A stretch of 64,000 bases of DNA from a virus. Position 1 is the stretch's first letter. Each line of letters opens with the position of its first letter. The translations under genes and the position numbers were made by a program. Positions 41,605 to 50,523 of the stretch are shown here, piece by piece. Where the stretch lies: positions 45,456 to 109,455 of the IMG/VR virus record IMGVR_UViG_3300027763_002462; one strand, written 5' to 3'. The notes below the pieces were generated by a model. The model worked only from the letters and a program-made list of their open reading frames with translations. It was not told the DNA's origin and searched no databases.

Positions 41605-42435
41605 GTGAAAAAATCAGTAATACTAACTTCAAGAAACGATAACTATGGTGGAAACTTACACAAAAGAACTACTATGGCGTTATTATCTTTAATTGAAAAT
41701 CATGATGAAGTTATCTTTGTAGATTGGAAAACTAAGAATGGAGAAGGAGTTATTTCTAACATTAAACATAATTTACCTCAAACAGGAAAATTAAAATATA
41801 TTCAAGTTCCTAAAGAATTTTTAAAAGAAAAATACCCTCACATTGCCGACTACACAATTATTGAATCTATTGGTAGAAATATAGGGTTAAGGAGAGCGTC
41901 TAACGATTATATTATTTCAACTAACATCGATATTGTTACAACTCCACTTGACGATTCTATATTAAAAGAAGACGTATTTTATACAGTACCAAGAAGAGAT
42001 GTTGACGAGTCTTTTCATCTATCATTTAATGACTACGAAAGTTTATATAAATCTTTGTGGAATAATCGTGATGGTTACAGAACTAAAGAAAGATTTGAAA
42101 CTGATAACGACAAATGGTCATTAATTAATTGTTGTGGTGATTATCAAATTGGGCACAAAAACATTTGGAACCAAATGAAAGGATTTGAAGAATCTGTTTT
42201 ATTTGGTTGTGGTATTGATACAAATGTTATGAAGAAAGCCTCTTTCTATTCTAACATCCAAGTGTTAGACCATTATATATTTCATTTAAATCATGGTAAG
42301 AGTGGAGATAGAGATGAAGACGAATCAGTACCTCCAATGTCTGACCAAAATGAAATTATTAAAGATTTTACAAATACATCTAACCCTGATGATTGGGGTA
42401 TGTATAATGAAAATTTGCCAATTGAATTAATATGA
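41605..42435 (+). CDS. GT-A-type glycosyltransferase-like protein
   Basis: A 276-residue protein starting with GTG. SVILTSRNDNYGGNLHKRTTMALLSL, IGRNIGLRRASNDYIISTNIDI and CGDYQIGHKNIWNQMKGFEES fit a nucleotide-sugar GT-A fold with 'TNIDI' in the DxD place. HGKSGDRDEDE closes the domain. No precise family. Confidence 0.6.
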   Translation: MKKSVILTSRNDNYGGNLHKRTTMALLSLIENHDEVIFVDWKTKNGEGVISNIKHNLPQTGKLKYIQVPKEFLKEKYPHIADYTIIESIGRNIGLRRASNDYIISTNIDIVTTPLDDSILKEDVFYTVPRRDVDESFHLSFNDYESLYKSLWNNRDGYRTKERFETDNDKWSLINCCGDYQIGHKNIWNQMKGFEESVLFGCGIDTNVMKKASFYSNIQVLDHYIFHLNHGKSGDRDEDESVPPMSDQNEIIKDFTNTSNPDDWGMYNENLPIELI

Positions 42436-43070
42436 GTGAACCAAAATCAATCCTAATTGTCGGAGGCTCAGCAGGAGCTAAGATAGCGACAAACATTTTT
42501 AAAATGACTCACCCTCATCACGTACTTTATTATGTAGAATGTTTTGCGGATGAAATACAAATTAATAGATTATACTCCACAGTTGAAAAATCTTTAGAAC
42601 ATCTTAAGTCACCTAACATTGATTATTTTATTGCAACAGGTGACAATATTTTAAGAAAAAAACATTATGAATTAATTAAAGAACATACCAAAAAAGAACC
42701 AATAAATTGTATCCACCCGACCGCAGTTGTTGAATCTAAAAGACTTGGTCATGGTAATTTAATTTGCCCAAACGCTGTAGTACATGTAGATTCCTTTATT
42801 GGTAATTGTACAATAATTAACACTGGGTCAATAGTTGAACATGATTGTTTAATTGGAGACTTCTCTCAAATATCACCTAACGCAACTTTATGTGGTTATG
42901 TTGAAGTTGGTGAAAATTGTTTTATAAGTGCTGCGAGCACACTAATACCTAAAGTTAAAGTTGGTGACAATTCAATTGTTGCTGCGGGTTCTGTTGTTAT
43001 TGACGACGTTCCACCAAATGTTATGGTTGCAGGAATACCATCAAAAGTTAAAAAAGTTTATAAGTTATGA
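42432..43070 (+). CDS. PglD/NeuD-like sugar N- or O-acetyltransferase
   Basis: A 212-residue protein. An N-terminal Rossmann-like part (ILIVGGSAGAKIATN) is followed by hexapeptide repeats forming a left-handed beta-helix (LGHGNLICPNAVVHVDSFIGNCTIINTGSIVEHDC...). NSIVAAGSVVIDDVPPNVMVAGIP is the family's closing segment. With the DegT aminotransferase next door it would acetylate an amino sugar, as PglD does in UDP-bacillosamine synthesis. Confidence 0.82.
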   Translation: MSEPKSILIVGGSAGAKIATNIFKMTHPHHVLYYVECFADEIQINRLYSTVEKSLEHLKSPNIDYFIATGDNILRKKHYELIKEHTKKEPINCIHPTAVVESKRLGHGNLICPNAVVHVDSFIGNCTIINTGSIVEHDCLIGDFSQISPNATLCGYVEVGENCFISAASTLIPKVKVGDNSIVAAGSVVIDDVPPNVMVAGIPSKVKKVYKL

Positions 43071-44230
43071 AAAAATTAAACATTCCAATTTTTAGATTGA
43101 AATTTGATTTTAAATCTAAGTTTAAGTTTTTAAAGGGTTCATGGGATATCTTGTCTTCTGATAGACCATTAGGAGAATCAAAATATGTAAAGGAGTTTGA
43201 AGATAAATTTGCTGAAATGAGTGACGCAAAATATGCATTAGCATGTTCAAATGGCACAACAGCAATTGAGTTAGCATTAAAGTCTCTTGATGTGAAAGGT
43301 AAAAAAGTTTTAATGCCGTCAAACACATTTTTTGCAACAAGTGTTGCAATCACAAATGCTGGAGGTATTATTGAATTATTAGATATGGAGCCAGAATCGT
43401 TTTCAATATCATTAAAAGATTTGATAACTAAGATTACACCTGAAGTTGGAGCTGTAGTCATTGTTCACATTGGTGGTATTATTTCACACGACATTTCTAA
43501 AATTGTTGATGTGTGTAAAAAAAATAATGTCCCATTGGTCGAAGACGCCGCTCACGCTCATTTTTCATTAAAAGGAACTTACAGGGCTGGTGTTATTGGT
43601 GATGTAGGAACTTTTTCATTCTTCCCAACTAAAGTTATGACAACAGGTGAAGGTGGGATGATTACAACAAATAACAAAGAACTTTATGAAAAAATGAAAT
43701 CATTAAAGAACTTTGGGAGACACATTTATGATAGCGGGATTATTGTTAACTCTGAAGGAAACAACTTTAAGATTAACGAATTCACTGGATTGTTAGGTAG
43801 TATTGAATGTGATAGAGTTTACTCAAGGATTGAAAAAAGAACTGACCTCTTAGAAAGATATCGAAAAAACTTATCCAAAACCAAATACAAAGTTATTAAA
43901 CAAAAAGGGAATGGTACATGTGCAAACTACAAAGCCATTGTAATCACTCCTATGGACGGAGCGTGGTTAAAAAAATATTGTAAAGAAAAAGGTATCTCGT
44001 TGACAGGTGAAGTCTATAGAATACCTGTTCATGAACAACCTTTATATAAAGAACAATTTTCCTCTGTAAATTTACCAAATACTGATTATTATTCTAAACA
44101 TCACGTATGCCCTCCTCTATACCCTGAATTATCAATAAAAGAGGTCGATTACATCTGTGATGTTTTAAAACAAGCTTTAATCGATTATGAAGAACAGAGT
44201 AGCAAAACTAACTCAGATAAGAAAGATTGA
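43067..44230 (+). CDS. DegT/DnrJ/EryC1-type sugar aminotransferase
   Basis: A 387-residue PLP enzyme. ALACSNGTTAIELALKSL, DAAHAHFS and the PLP-lysine segment FSFFPTKVMTTGEGGM mark the family. It transfers an amino group to a keto sugar nucleotide. The 4-keto-sugar-making dehydratase is not in the window. It overlaps the acetyltransferase by 4 nt and the dehydrogenase by 44 nt. Confidence 0.88.
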   Translation: MKKLNIPIFRLKFDFKSKFKFLKGSWDILSSDRPLGESKYVKEFEDKFAEMSDAKYALACSNGTTAIELALKSLDVKGKKVLMPSNTFFATSVAITNAGGIIELLDMEPESFSISLKDLITKITPEVGAVVIVHIGGIISHDISKIVDVCKKNNVPLVEDAAHAHFSLKGTYRAGVIGDVGTFSFFPTKVMTTGEGGMITTNNKELYEKMKSLKNFGRHIYDSGIIVNSEGNNFKINEFTGLLGSIECDRVYSRIEKRTDLLERYRKNLSKTKYKVIKQKGNGTCANYKAIVITPMDGAWLKKYCKEKGISLTGEVYRIPVHEQPLYKEQFSSVNLPNTDYYSKHHVCPPLYPELSIKEVDYICDVLKQALIDYEEQSSKTNSDKKD

Positions 44231-45215
44231 TATTTTTGAGGAAGAAATTCCAAAATTAAAAGAAGGTCAATTACTTGTCTCAATGAAATCTGTTGGAATA
44301 TGTGGTTCCGACATGCATTACTTTAAAGAAGGAGGACTAGGTTCCTTCAAAAATCCTCTACCAATGTACATGGGTCACGAGCCTTCAGGGGTTATAGTTG
44401 ACTCTAACGGGTCTAAATTATTCAAAGATGGTGATAGAGTCGCAGTTGAACCTGGGATGCCGTGTGTCACCTCTTATTGGTCTTTAAAGGGTAAACATAA
44501 CTTATGTGATAAAGGAACTTTTATGGGAGCTAATGCACAAGGTGCGTTTGCCGACTATGTTATAGTTGAAGAATTACAATTAGTTAAAATTCCAGATTCA
44601 ATGTCCTTTAACTTGGCAAGTTTACTTGAACCTCTTGGGGTTTGTCTACACACTGCAAATTTACTCGAACCAAAATTTACTGAATCAGCAACTATATTTG
44701 GAGCGGGTCCTATTGGTTTGTGTATGTTTTCTATATTAAAGAAGGCTGGTGTTAAAGATATTTTTATGATAGACAAATTACCATATAGAGTTAAGTTTGC
44801 AAAAGACTTCGGAGCAACAGAATCATTCTTACTTGCCGATGACTACACAAAAAAAATCAAAGAATTAACAGGAGGTATGGGAACTACAATGTCTATTGAC
44901 ACAGGAGGTACAACAGAATCTATTGATGGATGTATTAATGTTGCGGCGGTTAATGGTAAAGTTGCATTAATTGGAATCCCTGAATCAGATTTTGTAACAT
45001 ACAATCCTCATAGAATGAGGACTAAAGAACTGACAATTAAAAATGTTAGAAGGTCAAATCAAACTTTGGAAGACTGTGTTAAAAACTATACAGGAGACAA
45101 TGAGATTGAAAAAATTATTTCACATGAATTTGAATTTAACGACATTCAAAAAGCGTTTGATACCGTTGCTGATTATAAAGACCAAATCTTAAAATGCATA
45201 ATAAAAAATAACTAA
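44187..45215 (+). CDS. Zinc-type medium-chain dehydrogenase, sorbitol-dehydrogenase-like
   Basis: A 342-residue MDR protein. SVGICGSDMHYF holds the catalytic zinc Cys, GHEPSGVI the His-Glu, and ATIFGAGPIGLCM the NAD(P)-binding loop. The structural-zinc lobe (PGMPCVTSYWSLKGKHNLC) keeps only two of the usual four cysteines, so that zinc is probably lost. It oxidises or reduces a polyol or keto sugar. The 44-nt overlap with the aminotransferase is the longest in the run, and a later start cannot be excluded. Confidence 0.85.
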   Translation: MKNRVAKLTQIRKIDIFEEEIPKLKEGQLLVSMKSVGICGSDMHYFKEGGLGSFKNPLPMYMGHEPSGVIVDSNGSKLFKDGDRVAVEPGMPCVTSYWSLKGKHNLCDKGTFMGANAQGAFADYVIVEELQLVKIPDSMSFNLASLLEPLGVCLHTANLLEPKFTESATIFGAGPIGLCMFSILKKAGVKDIFMIDKLPYRVKFAKDFGATESFLLADDYTKKIKELTGGMGTTMSIDTGGTTESIDGCINVAAVNGKVALIGIPESDFVTYNPHRMRTKELTIKNVRRSNQTLEDCVKNYTGDNEIEKIISHEFEFNDIQKAFDTVADYKDQILKCIIKNN

Positions 45216-45216
45216 T

Positions 45217-45825
45217 ATGAAATTAAATTTAGATTATACAGGTGATAGTAGATGGGAACAAATGTCTGACATACATAAGACATCGTTACCAATACCTAAC
45301 TTATTTGTTAGTTTACTTTACCAGTACCAAGACAAAATCCCAAACTTAAACGAAATAAACTTCGCAATTGAAACTGGAACTCACGACGCAAGAACTTCAA
45401 TATTCTTGGCTGAACATTTTGATGTTGCATTTACAGTAGAATTATTTCCTGACCGTAATCCTTATGATGGAAGAAGTTATAGAGAAACATATCAAAAACT
45501 TTCTGAACAATACGGTAACCTTACTTTCTTAGAAGGTAATTCAGGCGATGTATTAAAATCTGTATTAGAAGAATTACCTGATGAAAGATTCTTTATCTTA
45601 TTGGACGCTCACAGTATGCTAGATGGTCCATTAAAAGAAGAATTAGGGGCTATTAAATCGGCAAGTAACCGTAATGACCATGTAATGTTAATTGACGACT
45701 GTAGAGACTTAGGACAAGGTAATTTCCCAACACTACAAGAATTTAAAGATGCGTTATATAACATTAACCCTGATTATACAATCATAAACACAATGGAAGG
45801 TAACCACGTTTACTTAATATATTAA
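45217..45825 (+). CDS. Methyltransferase-like protein
   Basis: A 202-residue protein with INFAIETGTHDARTSIFLAEHF (motif-I-like acidic-glycine segment), FTVELFPD, LEGNSGDVLKSVL and ILLDAHSMLDGPLKEEL. The pattern resembles FkbM-type or class I methyltransferases without a perfect GxGxG. Possibly a sugar O-methyltransferase. Confidence 0.55.
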   Translation: MKLNLDYTGDSRWEQMSDIHKTSLPIPNLFVSLLYQYQDKIPNLNEINFAIETGTHDARTSIFLAEHFDVAFTVELFPDRNPYDGRSYRETYQKLSEQYGNLTFLEGNSGDVLKSVLEELPDERFFILLDAHSMLDGPLKEELGAIKSASNRNDHVMLIDDCRDLGQGNFPTLQEFKDALYNINPDYTIINTMEGNHVYLIY

Positions 45826-45826
45826 T

Positions 45827-46762
45827 ATGAAAAAATATATAATAACAACAACAATTAATGAGCCAACAGAGGCAACCATTAAGTTTTGTGAAATTGCAGA
45901 TAAAAAAGATTTTACATTTGTAATTGTTGGAGATACAAAAACTCCACATGAATCATATGAAAAACTTGTTAAGAACTACCTTAATGTAGTTTATCTAACA
46001 CCAGTTAAACAAGAACATTTATATCCTGAATTATCTGAGATTATTGGTTGGAAAACAATTCAAAGAAGAAATATCGGATTAGTTTACGCATATCAAAGTG
46101 GAGCAGAAATTATTGCAACAGTTGATGATGATAATATACCATATGAATTCTGGGGTGACAACATATTACTGGGTCAAGAAATTGAGGTAGATGAATATGA
46201 AAACTTGTCATGTCCTTACTTCGACGCAATTTCAACCACAGAACATAATGACTTGTGGCATAGAGGATTTCCAATCGAATATCTACAAGTAAAAAATAAC
46301 ATTGAATACAAAGGGAAAACAAAAATTACCCCGATGGTTCAAGCAGAATTTTGGGACGGTGACCCAGATATTGACGCAATTTGTCGATTAAGTAAAAAAC
46401 CAATCGTAAAATTTAATTCATTTGAACCATTCACAACAAAACAACTTACACCATTTAACTCACAAAATACATTCATACATAGAGATGTCCTTAAACATTA
46501 CTCTGTCTTTCCTTATGCAGGTAGAATGGATGACATTTGGGGGTCCTATGTCTTACAACATCATTTTCCAAACTCTGTCATATTTGCAAAAGCGTCAGTC
46601 TATCAGGCGAGAAACCCGCAAGACCTTGTCAAAAATTTAGAGAACGAAGTGATTGGTTACAGAGGAACACTTAACCTTTTAGATAATCTAAAAGACTATA
46701 GGGATTTACTTCCCACTAAAACTGTCGAATATTTCGATATATACCAAAAGTATTTTAACTAA
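45827..46762 (+). CDS. STELLO-type glycosyltransferase-like protein
   Basis: A 311-residue protein. IITTTINEPTEATIKFCEIADKKDFTFVIVGDTKTPH, WKTIQRRNIGLVYAYQSGAEIIATVDDDNIPY and RMDDIWGSYVLQ match the STELLO/DUF288 pattern, known in plants for Golgi cellulose-synthase assembly and found in scattered bacterial and viral sugar loci. The DDDN motif should bind metal and nucleotide sugar. Confidence 0.65.
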   Translation: MKKYIITTTINEPTEATIKFCEIADKKDFTFVIVGDTKTPHESYEKLVKNYLNVVYLTPVKQEHLYPELSEIIGWKTIQRRNIGLVYAYQSGAEIIATVDDDNIPYEFWGDNILLGQEIEVDEYENLSCPYFDAISTTEHNDLWHRGFPIEYLQVKNNIEYKGKTKITPMVQAEFWDGDPDIDAICRLSKKPIVKFNSFEPFTTKQLTPFNSQNTFIHRDVLKHYSVFPYAGRMDDIWGSYVLQHHFPNSVIFAKASVYQARNPQDLVKNLENEVIGYRGTLNLLDNLKDYRDLLPTKTVEYFDIYQKYFN

Positions 46763-47856
46763 TGAAAAAAATAGTAGTATTAGGAGGCGGAGGGTTCATA
46801 GGTGGACATCTTGCCAAAAGATTAAAAGAAGAAGGAAATCACGTACGAGTATGTGATATTAAAAAACACGAATACTTCTTTCAAGACGAGTTCTGTCATG
46901 AATTTATATTAGGGGACTTAACAGACCCTAAAGTTGTTGAGCTTGTTATTGAAGAAGGAGTCGATGAAGTTTATCAACTTGCTGCCGACATGGGAGGAGC
47001 ATTATACATCTTTACAGGTGAGAATGACGCTAATGTTATGTATAACTCAGCAACAATTAACCTAAATGTTGCACACGAATGTGTTAAGAAAAAAGTTAAA
47101 AAAGTATTCTATTCATCATCAGCATGTATGTATCCTGAACACAATCAGTTGGACCCATTAAATCCAAACTGTGAAGAATCTTCAGCATACCCTGCAAATC
47201 CTGATTCAGAATATGGATGGGAAAAATTATTCTCCGAAAGATTATATTTGGCTTTCCATAGAAACTATGGTTTAGATGTTAGAGTTGCAAGATTCCATAA
47301 CATCTTTGGGCCACAAGGTACATGGACAGGTGGTAGAGAAAAATCACCAGCAGCAATGTGTAGAAAAGTTGTGGAGGCTAAAGACGGAGATGTAGTCGAA
47401 GTTTGGGGTAATGGAATGCAAACTCGTTCATTCTTATACGTAGATGAATGTGTTGAGGCAGTATTAAGATTAATGGAAAGTGACTTTACAGGTCCTGTTA
47501 ATATTGGTAGTGAAGAAATGGTTACAATTAATCAACTTGCAGGAATGGCAATAGCAATATCGGATAAAAATATTGAAATCAAAAATATTGATGGTCAAGA
47601 ATTTATTGACAAGTACGGATTTAAATGTCCTTTAGGTGTTAAGGGAAGAAATTCTGACAATAAACTTTATAGAGAAAAAGTTGGTTGGGAAGTTAGTGAA
47701 CCCTTATCTATTGGTTTGAAAAAAACTTACCAATGGATTAAGTCACAAGTTGACAAAAAAGAAATTGAAACTCCATGGATTTATGAAAGTCCTGACGGTG
47801 GAAAAACAGTCTATAGACGAGAACCTCAAAGTTCCGATAGACATAAAATCAAATAA
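46762..47856 (+). CDS. GDP-mannose 3,5-epimerase-like SDR enzyme
   Basis: A 364-residue extended SDR. VVLGGGGFIGGHLAKRL (NAD loop), SSSACMYPEH with serine, YGWEKLFSE with the catalytic Tyr-Lys, and RFHNIFGPQGTWTGGREKSPAAMCRKV follow plant GDP-mannose 3,5-epimerase almost step by step. That enzyme makes GDP-L-galactose and GDP-L-gulose. The signature 'FHNIxGPxGTWxGGREKxPAA' is distinctive. It could supply an L-galactose donor for the GT10 and GT11 enzymes upstream. Confidence 0.88.
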   Translation: MKKIVVLGGGGFIGGHLAKRLKEEGNHVRVCDIKKHEYFFQDEFCHEFILGDLTDPKVVELVIEEGVDEVYQLAADMGGALYIFTGENDANVMYNSATINLNVAHECVKKKVKKVFYSSSACMYPEHNQLDPLNPNCEESSAYPANPDSEYGWEKLFSERLYLAFHRNYGLDVRVARFHNIFGPQGTWTGGREKSPAAMCRKVVEAKDGDVVEVWGNGMQTRSFLYVDECVEAVLRLMESDFTGPVNIGSEEMVTINQLAGMAIAISDKNIEIKNIDGQEFIDKYGFKCPLGVKGRNSDNKLYREKVGWEVSEPLSIGLKKTYQWIKSQVDKKEIETPWIYESPDGGKTVYRREPQSSDRHKIK

Positions 47857-47862
47857 CATATA

Positions 47863-48603
47863 ATGGCAAGAGGCACCAAAAGAACTCCATCAACAACACC
47901 AACAACAACAAGTGAAGTTATGGTAACAAGAACGAAAAAAGAATTAATTTGTTCAATTGTTAAAAGAAAGACTAAAGAAAAATTTTTATCTGAAAGTCAA
48001 AAAGAGTATTACAATAAACTAGAAACAAACCAAATTACAATATGTTCGGGGCCTGCTGGAGTTGGTAAGAGTTACATCGCAATGAAGGCGGCTGTAGACT
48101 TATTAGTTGACCCAAAAACTCCTTATGAAAAAATTATTATTGTAAGACCCGCAGTTGAGGCAGAAGAAAAATTAGGGAGTTTACCAGGAGGTGTTGAAGA
48201 AAAATTAGACCCTTACATATTCCCATCTTATTATTTATTAAATAAAATTATTGGTAAAGAATCAAGAGAAAAATTAAAAGATGTTGAAGCGATTGAAGTT
48301 TTTGCATTAGCTTATATGAGAGGGATGAATATTGATAATTCAATATTAATTTTTGAAGAAGCTCAAAATTCAACTCCAAGTCAAATGAAACTTTTGTTAA
48401 CAAGAATTGGATTTAATTCTAAATTTTTTATTTCAGGTGACTTAGAACAATTTGATAGACATAAAGATAAAACTCAAACTGGATTATGGGACGCTCTTCA
48501 AAAATTTCAAGGTATGAATGATATTGGAGTATTTGAATTTAGTTCTGATGATATTGTAAGAAATCCATTGATTACAAAAATATTAAAAAGATACGAAGAA
48601 TGA
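47863..48603 (+). CDS. phoH: PhoH-like ATPase
   Basis: A 246-residue protein. Walker A is CSGPAGVGKSYIAM, followed by IIVRPAVEAEEKLGSLPG, Walker B-like ILIFEEAQNSTPSQMK, and KFFISGDLEQFD. PhoH proteins are nucleic-acid-linked ATPases common in marine phages. A low-complexity N-terminus (about 1-25) is rich in Thr and Ser. Starts after a 6-nt gap. Confidence 0.88.
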   Translation: MARGTKRTPSTTPTTTSEVMVTRTKKELICSIVKRKTKEKFLSESQKEYYNKLETNQITICSGPAGVGKSYIAMKAAVDLLVDPKTPYEKIIIVRPAVEAEEKLGSLPGGVEEKLDPYIFPSYYLLNKIIGKESREKLKDVEAIEVFALAYMRGMNIDNSILIFEEAQNSTPSQMKLLLTRIGFNSKFFISGDLEQFDRHKDKTQTGLWDALQKFQGMNDIGVFEFSSDDIVRNPLITKILKRYEE

Positions 48604-49190
48604 GAATAGGAATAGAATTAAACGGAGTTCTTCGAGATACGCTCAGAAAAATTCAACAAGAATATGAGAAATGGTATATTGAAAATTCTTTTAATGAAGA
48701 TGAAGAATTTAAATATGAAGTTATAACAAAATTAACAAGTTTAGAAATATCCAAACATCTTAAATTTAAAAATGAAGATGAGTTATATGATTTTTTATAT
48801 AAAGAACATACGATGGAAATTTTTGGACATGCTGGTTCTGTAGAAACTTCAGGAATGATGGACTTTAATGATTTTTATTTAGATGTTAGGGATAACCACG
48901 ATATTACAATAGTTTCTGATGAAATTGGTAAATCAAAACCAGCGTCATTATTCTTTATTTCTAAATTTGGGTGTTTAGTAGAATCTATTAAGTTCTATAG
49001 TGAAAGTACAATTAATTCACTTTGGGAGTCTATAGACATTTTACTTACCGCAAATCCTAAACTATTATTAAATCATCCTGAAAATAAAACAGTTATTAAG
49101 TATAATACCGCTTATAATTCAGATATAAAAACCGAGTATGAGATTTCAACAATCAAAGAACTCAAATCAAAAATAGACGAAATAGTATGA
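48600..49190 (+). CDS. Degenerate HAD-like protein
   Basis: A 196-residue protein with a HAD-like opening MRIGIELNGVLRDT in which the nucleophile Asp of DxDGV is replaced (ELNGV), then ITIVSDEIGKSKPASLFFISKFG resembling motifs II-III. The missing catalytic Asp suggests a non-catalytic or altered function. 4-nt overlap with phoH and the next gene, so it may act with PhoH. Confidence 0.55.
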   Translation: MRIGIELNGVLRDTLRKIQQEYEKWYIENSFNEDEEFKYEVITKLTSLEISKHLKFKNEDELYDFLYKEHTMEIFGHAGSVETSGMMDFNDFYLDVRDNHDITIVSDEIGKSKPASLFFISKFGCLVESIKFYSESTINSLWESIDILLTANPKLLLNHPENKTVIKYNTAYNSDIKTEYEISTIKELKSKIDEIV

Positions 49191-49468
49191 TAAATGTATT
49201 AGGTGAAAATTATTACATTGATTTAGATGTAATTGAACAGTACCTTGATATGTCTAATGACGCATCACCTGAGGATTTATCAGGAACAACAGAAATGAAA
49301 ATTAACATTATCAAATTTGAGATGGTAAAAATGTTATTAGACACTGTATTAACAGAACAAGATATTGTTGACGAAAAATTAGGAATGAAAAGTAGTTTAA
49401 ACACAAGTATTCCTTTTAGAATCGCATTTAACAGTCTTTTAAATAAAAAACTAATCAATCATTATTAA
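49187..49468 (+). CDS. Small unknown protein
   Basis: A 93-residue helical acidic protein (LGENYYIDLDVIEQYLDM, TEMKINIIKFEMVKMLLD, PFRIAFNSLLNKKLINHY). Translation is coupled by a 4-nt overlap to the HAD-like gene. No family recognised. Confidence 0.55.
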   Translation: MINVLGENYYIDLDVIEQYLDMSNDASPEDLSGTTEMKINIIKFEMVKMLLDTVLTEQDIVDEKLGMKSSLNTSIPFRIAFNSLLNKKLINHY

Positions 49469-49469
49469 T

Positions 49470-50522
49470 ATGGAAAACACAATAGAAGAAAAAGTAAAAC
49501 AGTCCATTCAGGTTTTGAGAGACAAAAAAGCAAGAATTTATTTTTTAGTACAAGATACTAAAGGTAATGCAAAAGCTTCTGTCAGATACATTTACCAAAT
49601 GGCAAAAACATTAAAAGACAACGGGTTTAATCCAATCATTTTACATGAGAAAGCGGATTATTCAGGAGTTGTTGCGTGGTTGAATGAAGAATACATGTCT
49701 ATACCACATAAAGCAATTGAAGGTCAAAATTTAGAGATTTCTCCTGAAGATTTCTTAGTAATTCCTGAATTATTTGGTTACGTTATGGACCAAGTAAAAC
49801 AATTACCTTGTGCTAAAATTGTTCTAACACAACAATATTCACACATGTTAGAAACATTACAGCCAGGTCAATCATGGAATCAATTTGGATTTATGAAATG
49901 TCTTACAACATCTAACAAACAAAAAGAATACATTGAAAGAGTAATGAGACAATCATCTTTTGATGTTATTGAACCGTACATTACGGATTCATTTAAACCT
50001 AAATCAACACCAGCAATGCCAATTATTGGTATTCACACAAAAGAGCAAACTGACGCAATTAATATTATTAAAACTTTCTATTTAAAATTCCCTCAATACA
50101 GATGGTTTACATTTAGAGACTTAAGAGGGTTGTCTGAAAAAGAATTTGCAAACTCATTAAGTGATTGTTTTTTAAGTGTATGGATTGACGATGATAGCGC
50201 CTTTGGTACTTTCCCATTAGAATCTATGAAATCAGGTGTTCCTGTTATTGGAAAAGTTCCTAATATACCTCCAGATTGGATGACTGAACAAAATGGTATT
50301 TGGATTACCGACAAAACATTATTTGTTGATGTTATCGCTGATTATATACAAAATTGGCTTGAGGATAATATTAATCCTGAAATACAAGATGAAATGAAAA
50401 AAACAATAGAACAATTTTCAGATAAACAAAAATTTGACTCAAGTGTTGTAACATTATTTAGTACTTACTTAAACACAAGAGCAGATTCATTCGAACAACA
50501 AATTTCAAAAACAGAAGAATAA
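49470..50522 (+). CDS. GT-B-type glycosyltransferase-like protein
   Basis: A 350-residue protein. ARIYFLVQDTKGNAKASVRYIYQMAKTLKDNGFNPIIL reads as the acceptor-side domain of a GT-B enzyme; SDCFLSVWIDDDSAFGTFPLESMKSGVPVIGKVP reads as the donor-side 'E-x-x-K-x-G-x-P' segment. Substrate unknown. It is separated from the main sugar genes by phoH and two small genes. Confidence 0.65.
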   Translation: MENTIEEKVKQSIQVLRDKKARIYFLVQDTKGNAKASVRYIYQMAKTLKDNGFNPIILHEKADYSGVVAWLNEEYMSIPHKAIEGQNLEISPEDFLVIPELFGYVMDQVKQLPCAKIVLTQQYSHMLETLQPGQSWNQFGFMKCLTTSNKQKEYIERVMRQSSFDVIEPYITDSFKPKSTPAMPIIGIHTKEQTDAINIIKTFYLKFPQYRWFTFRDLRGLSEKEFANSLSDCFLSVWIDDDSAFGTFPLESMKSGVPVIGKVPNIPPDWMTEQNGIWITDKTLFVDVIADYIQNWLEDNINPEIQDEMKKTIEQFSDKQKFDSSVVTLFSTYLNTRADSFEQQISKTEE

Positions 50523-50523
50523 T

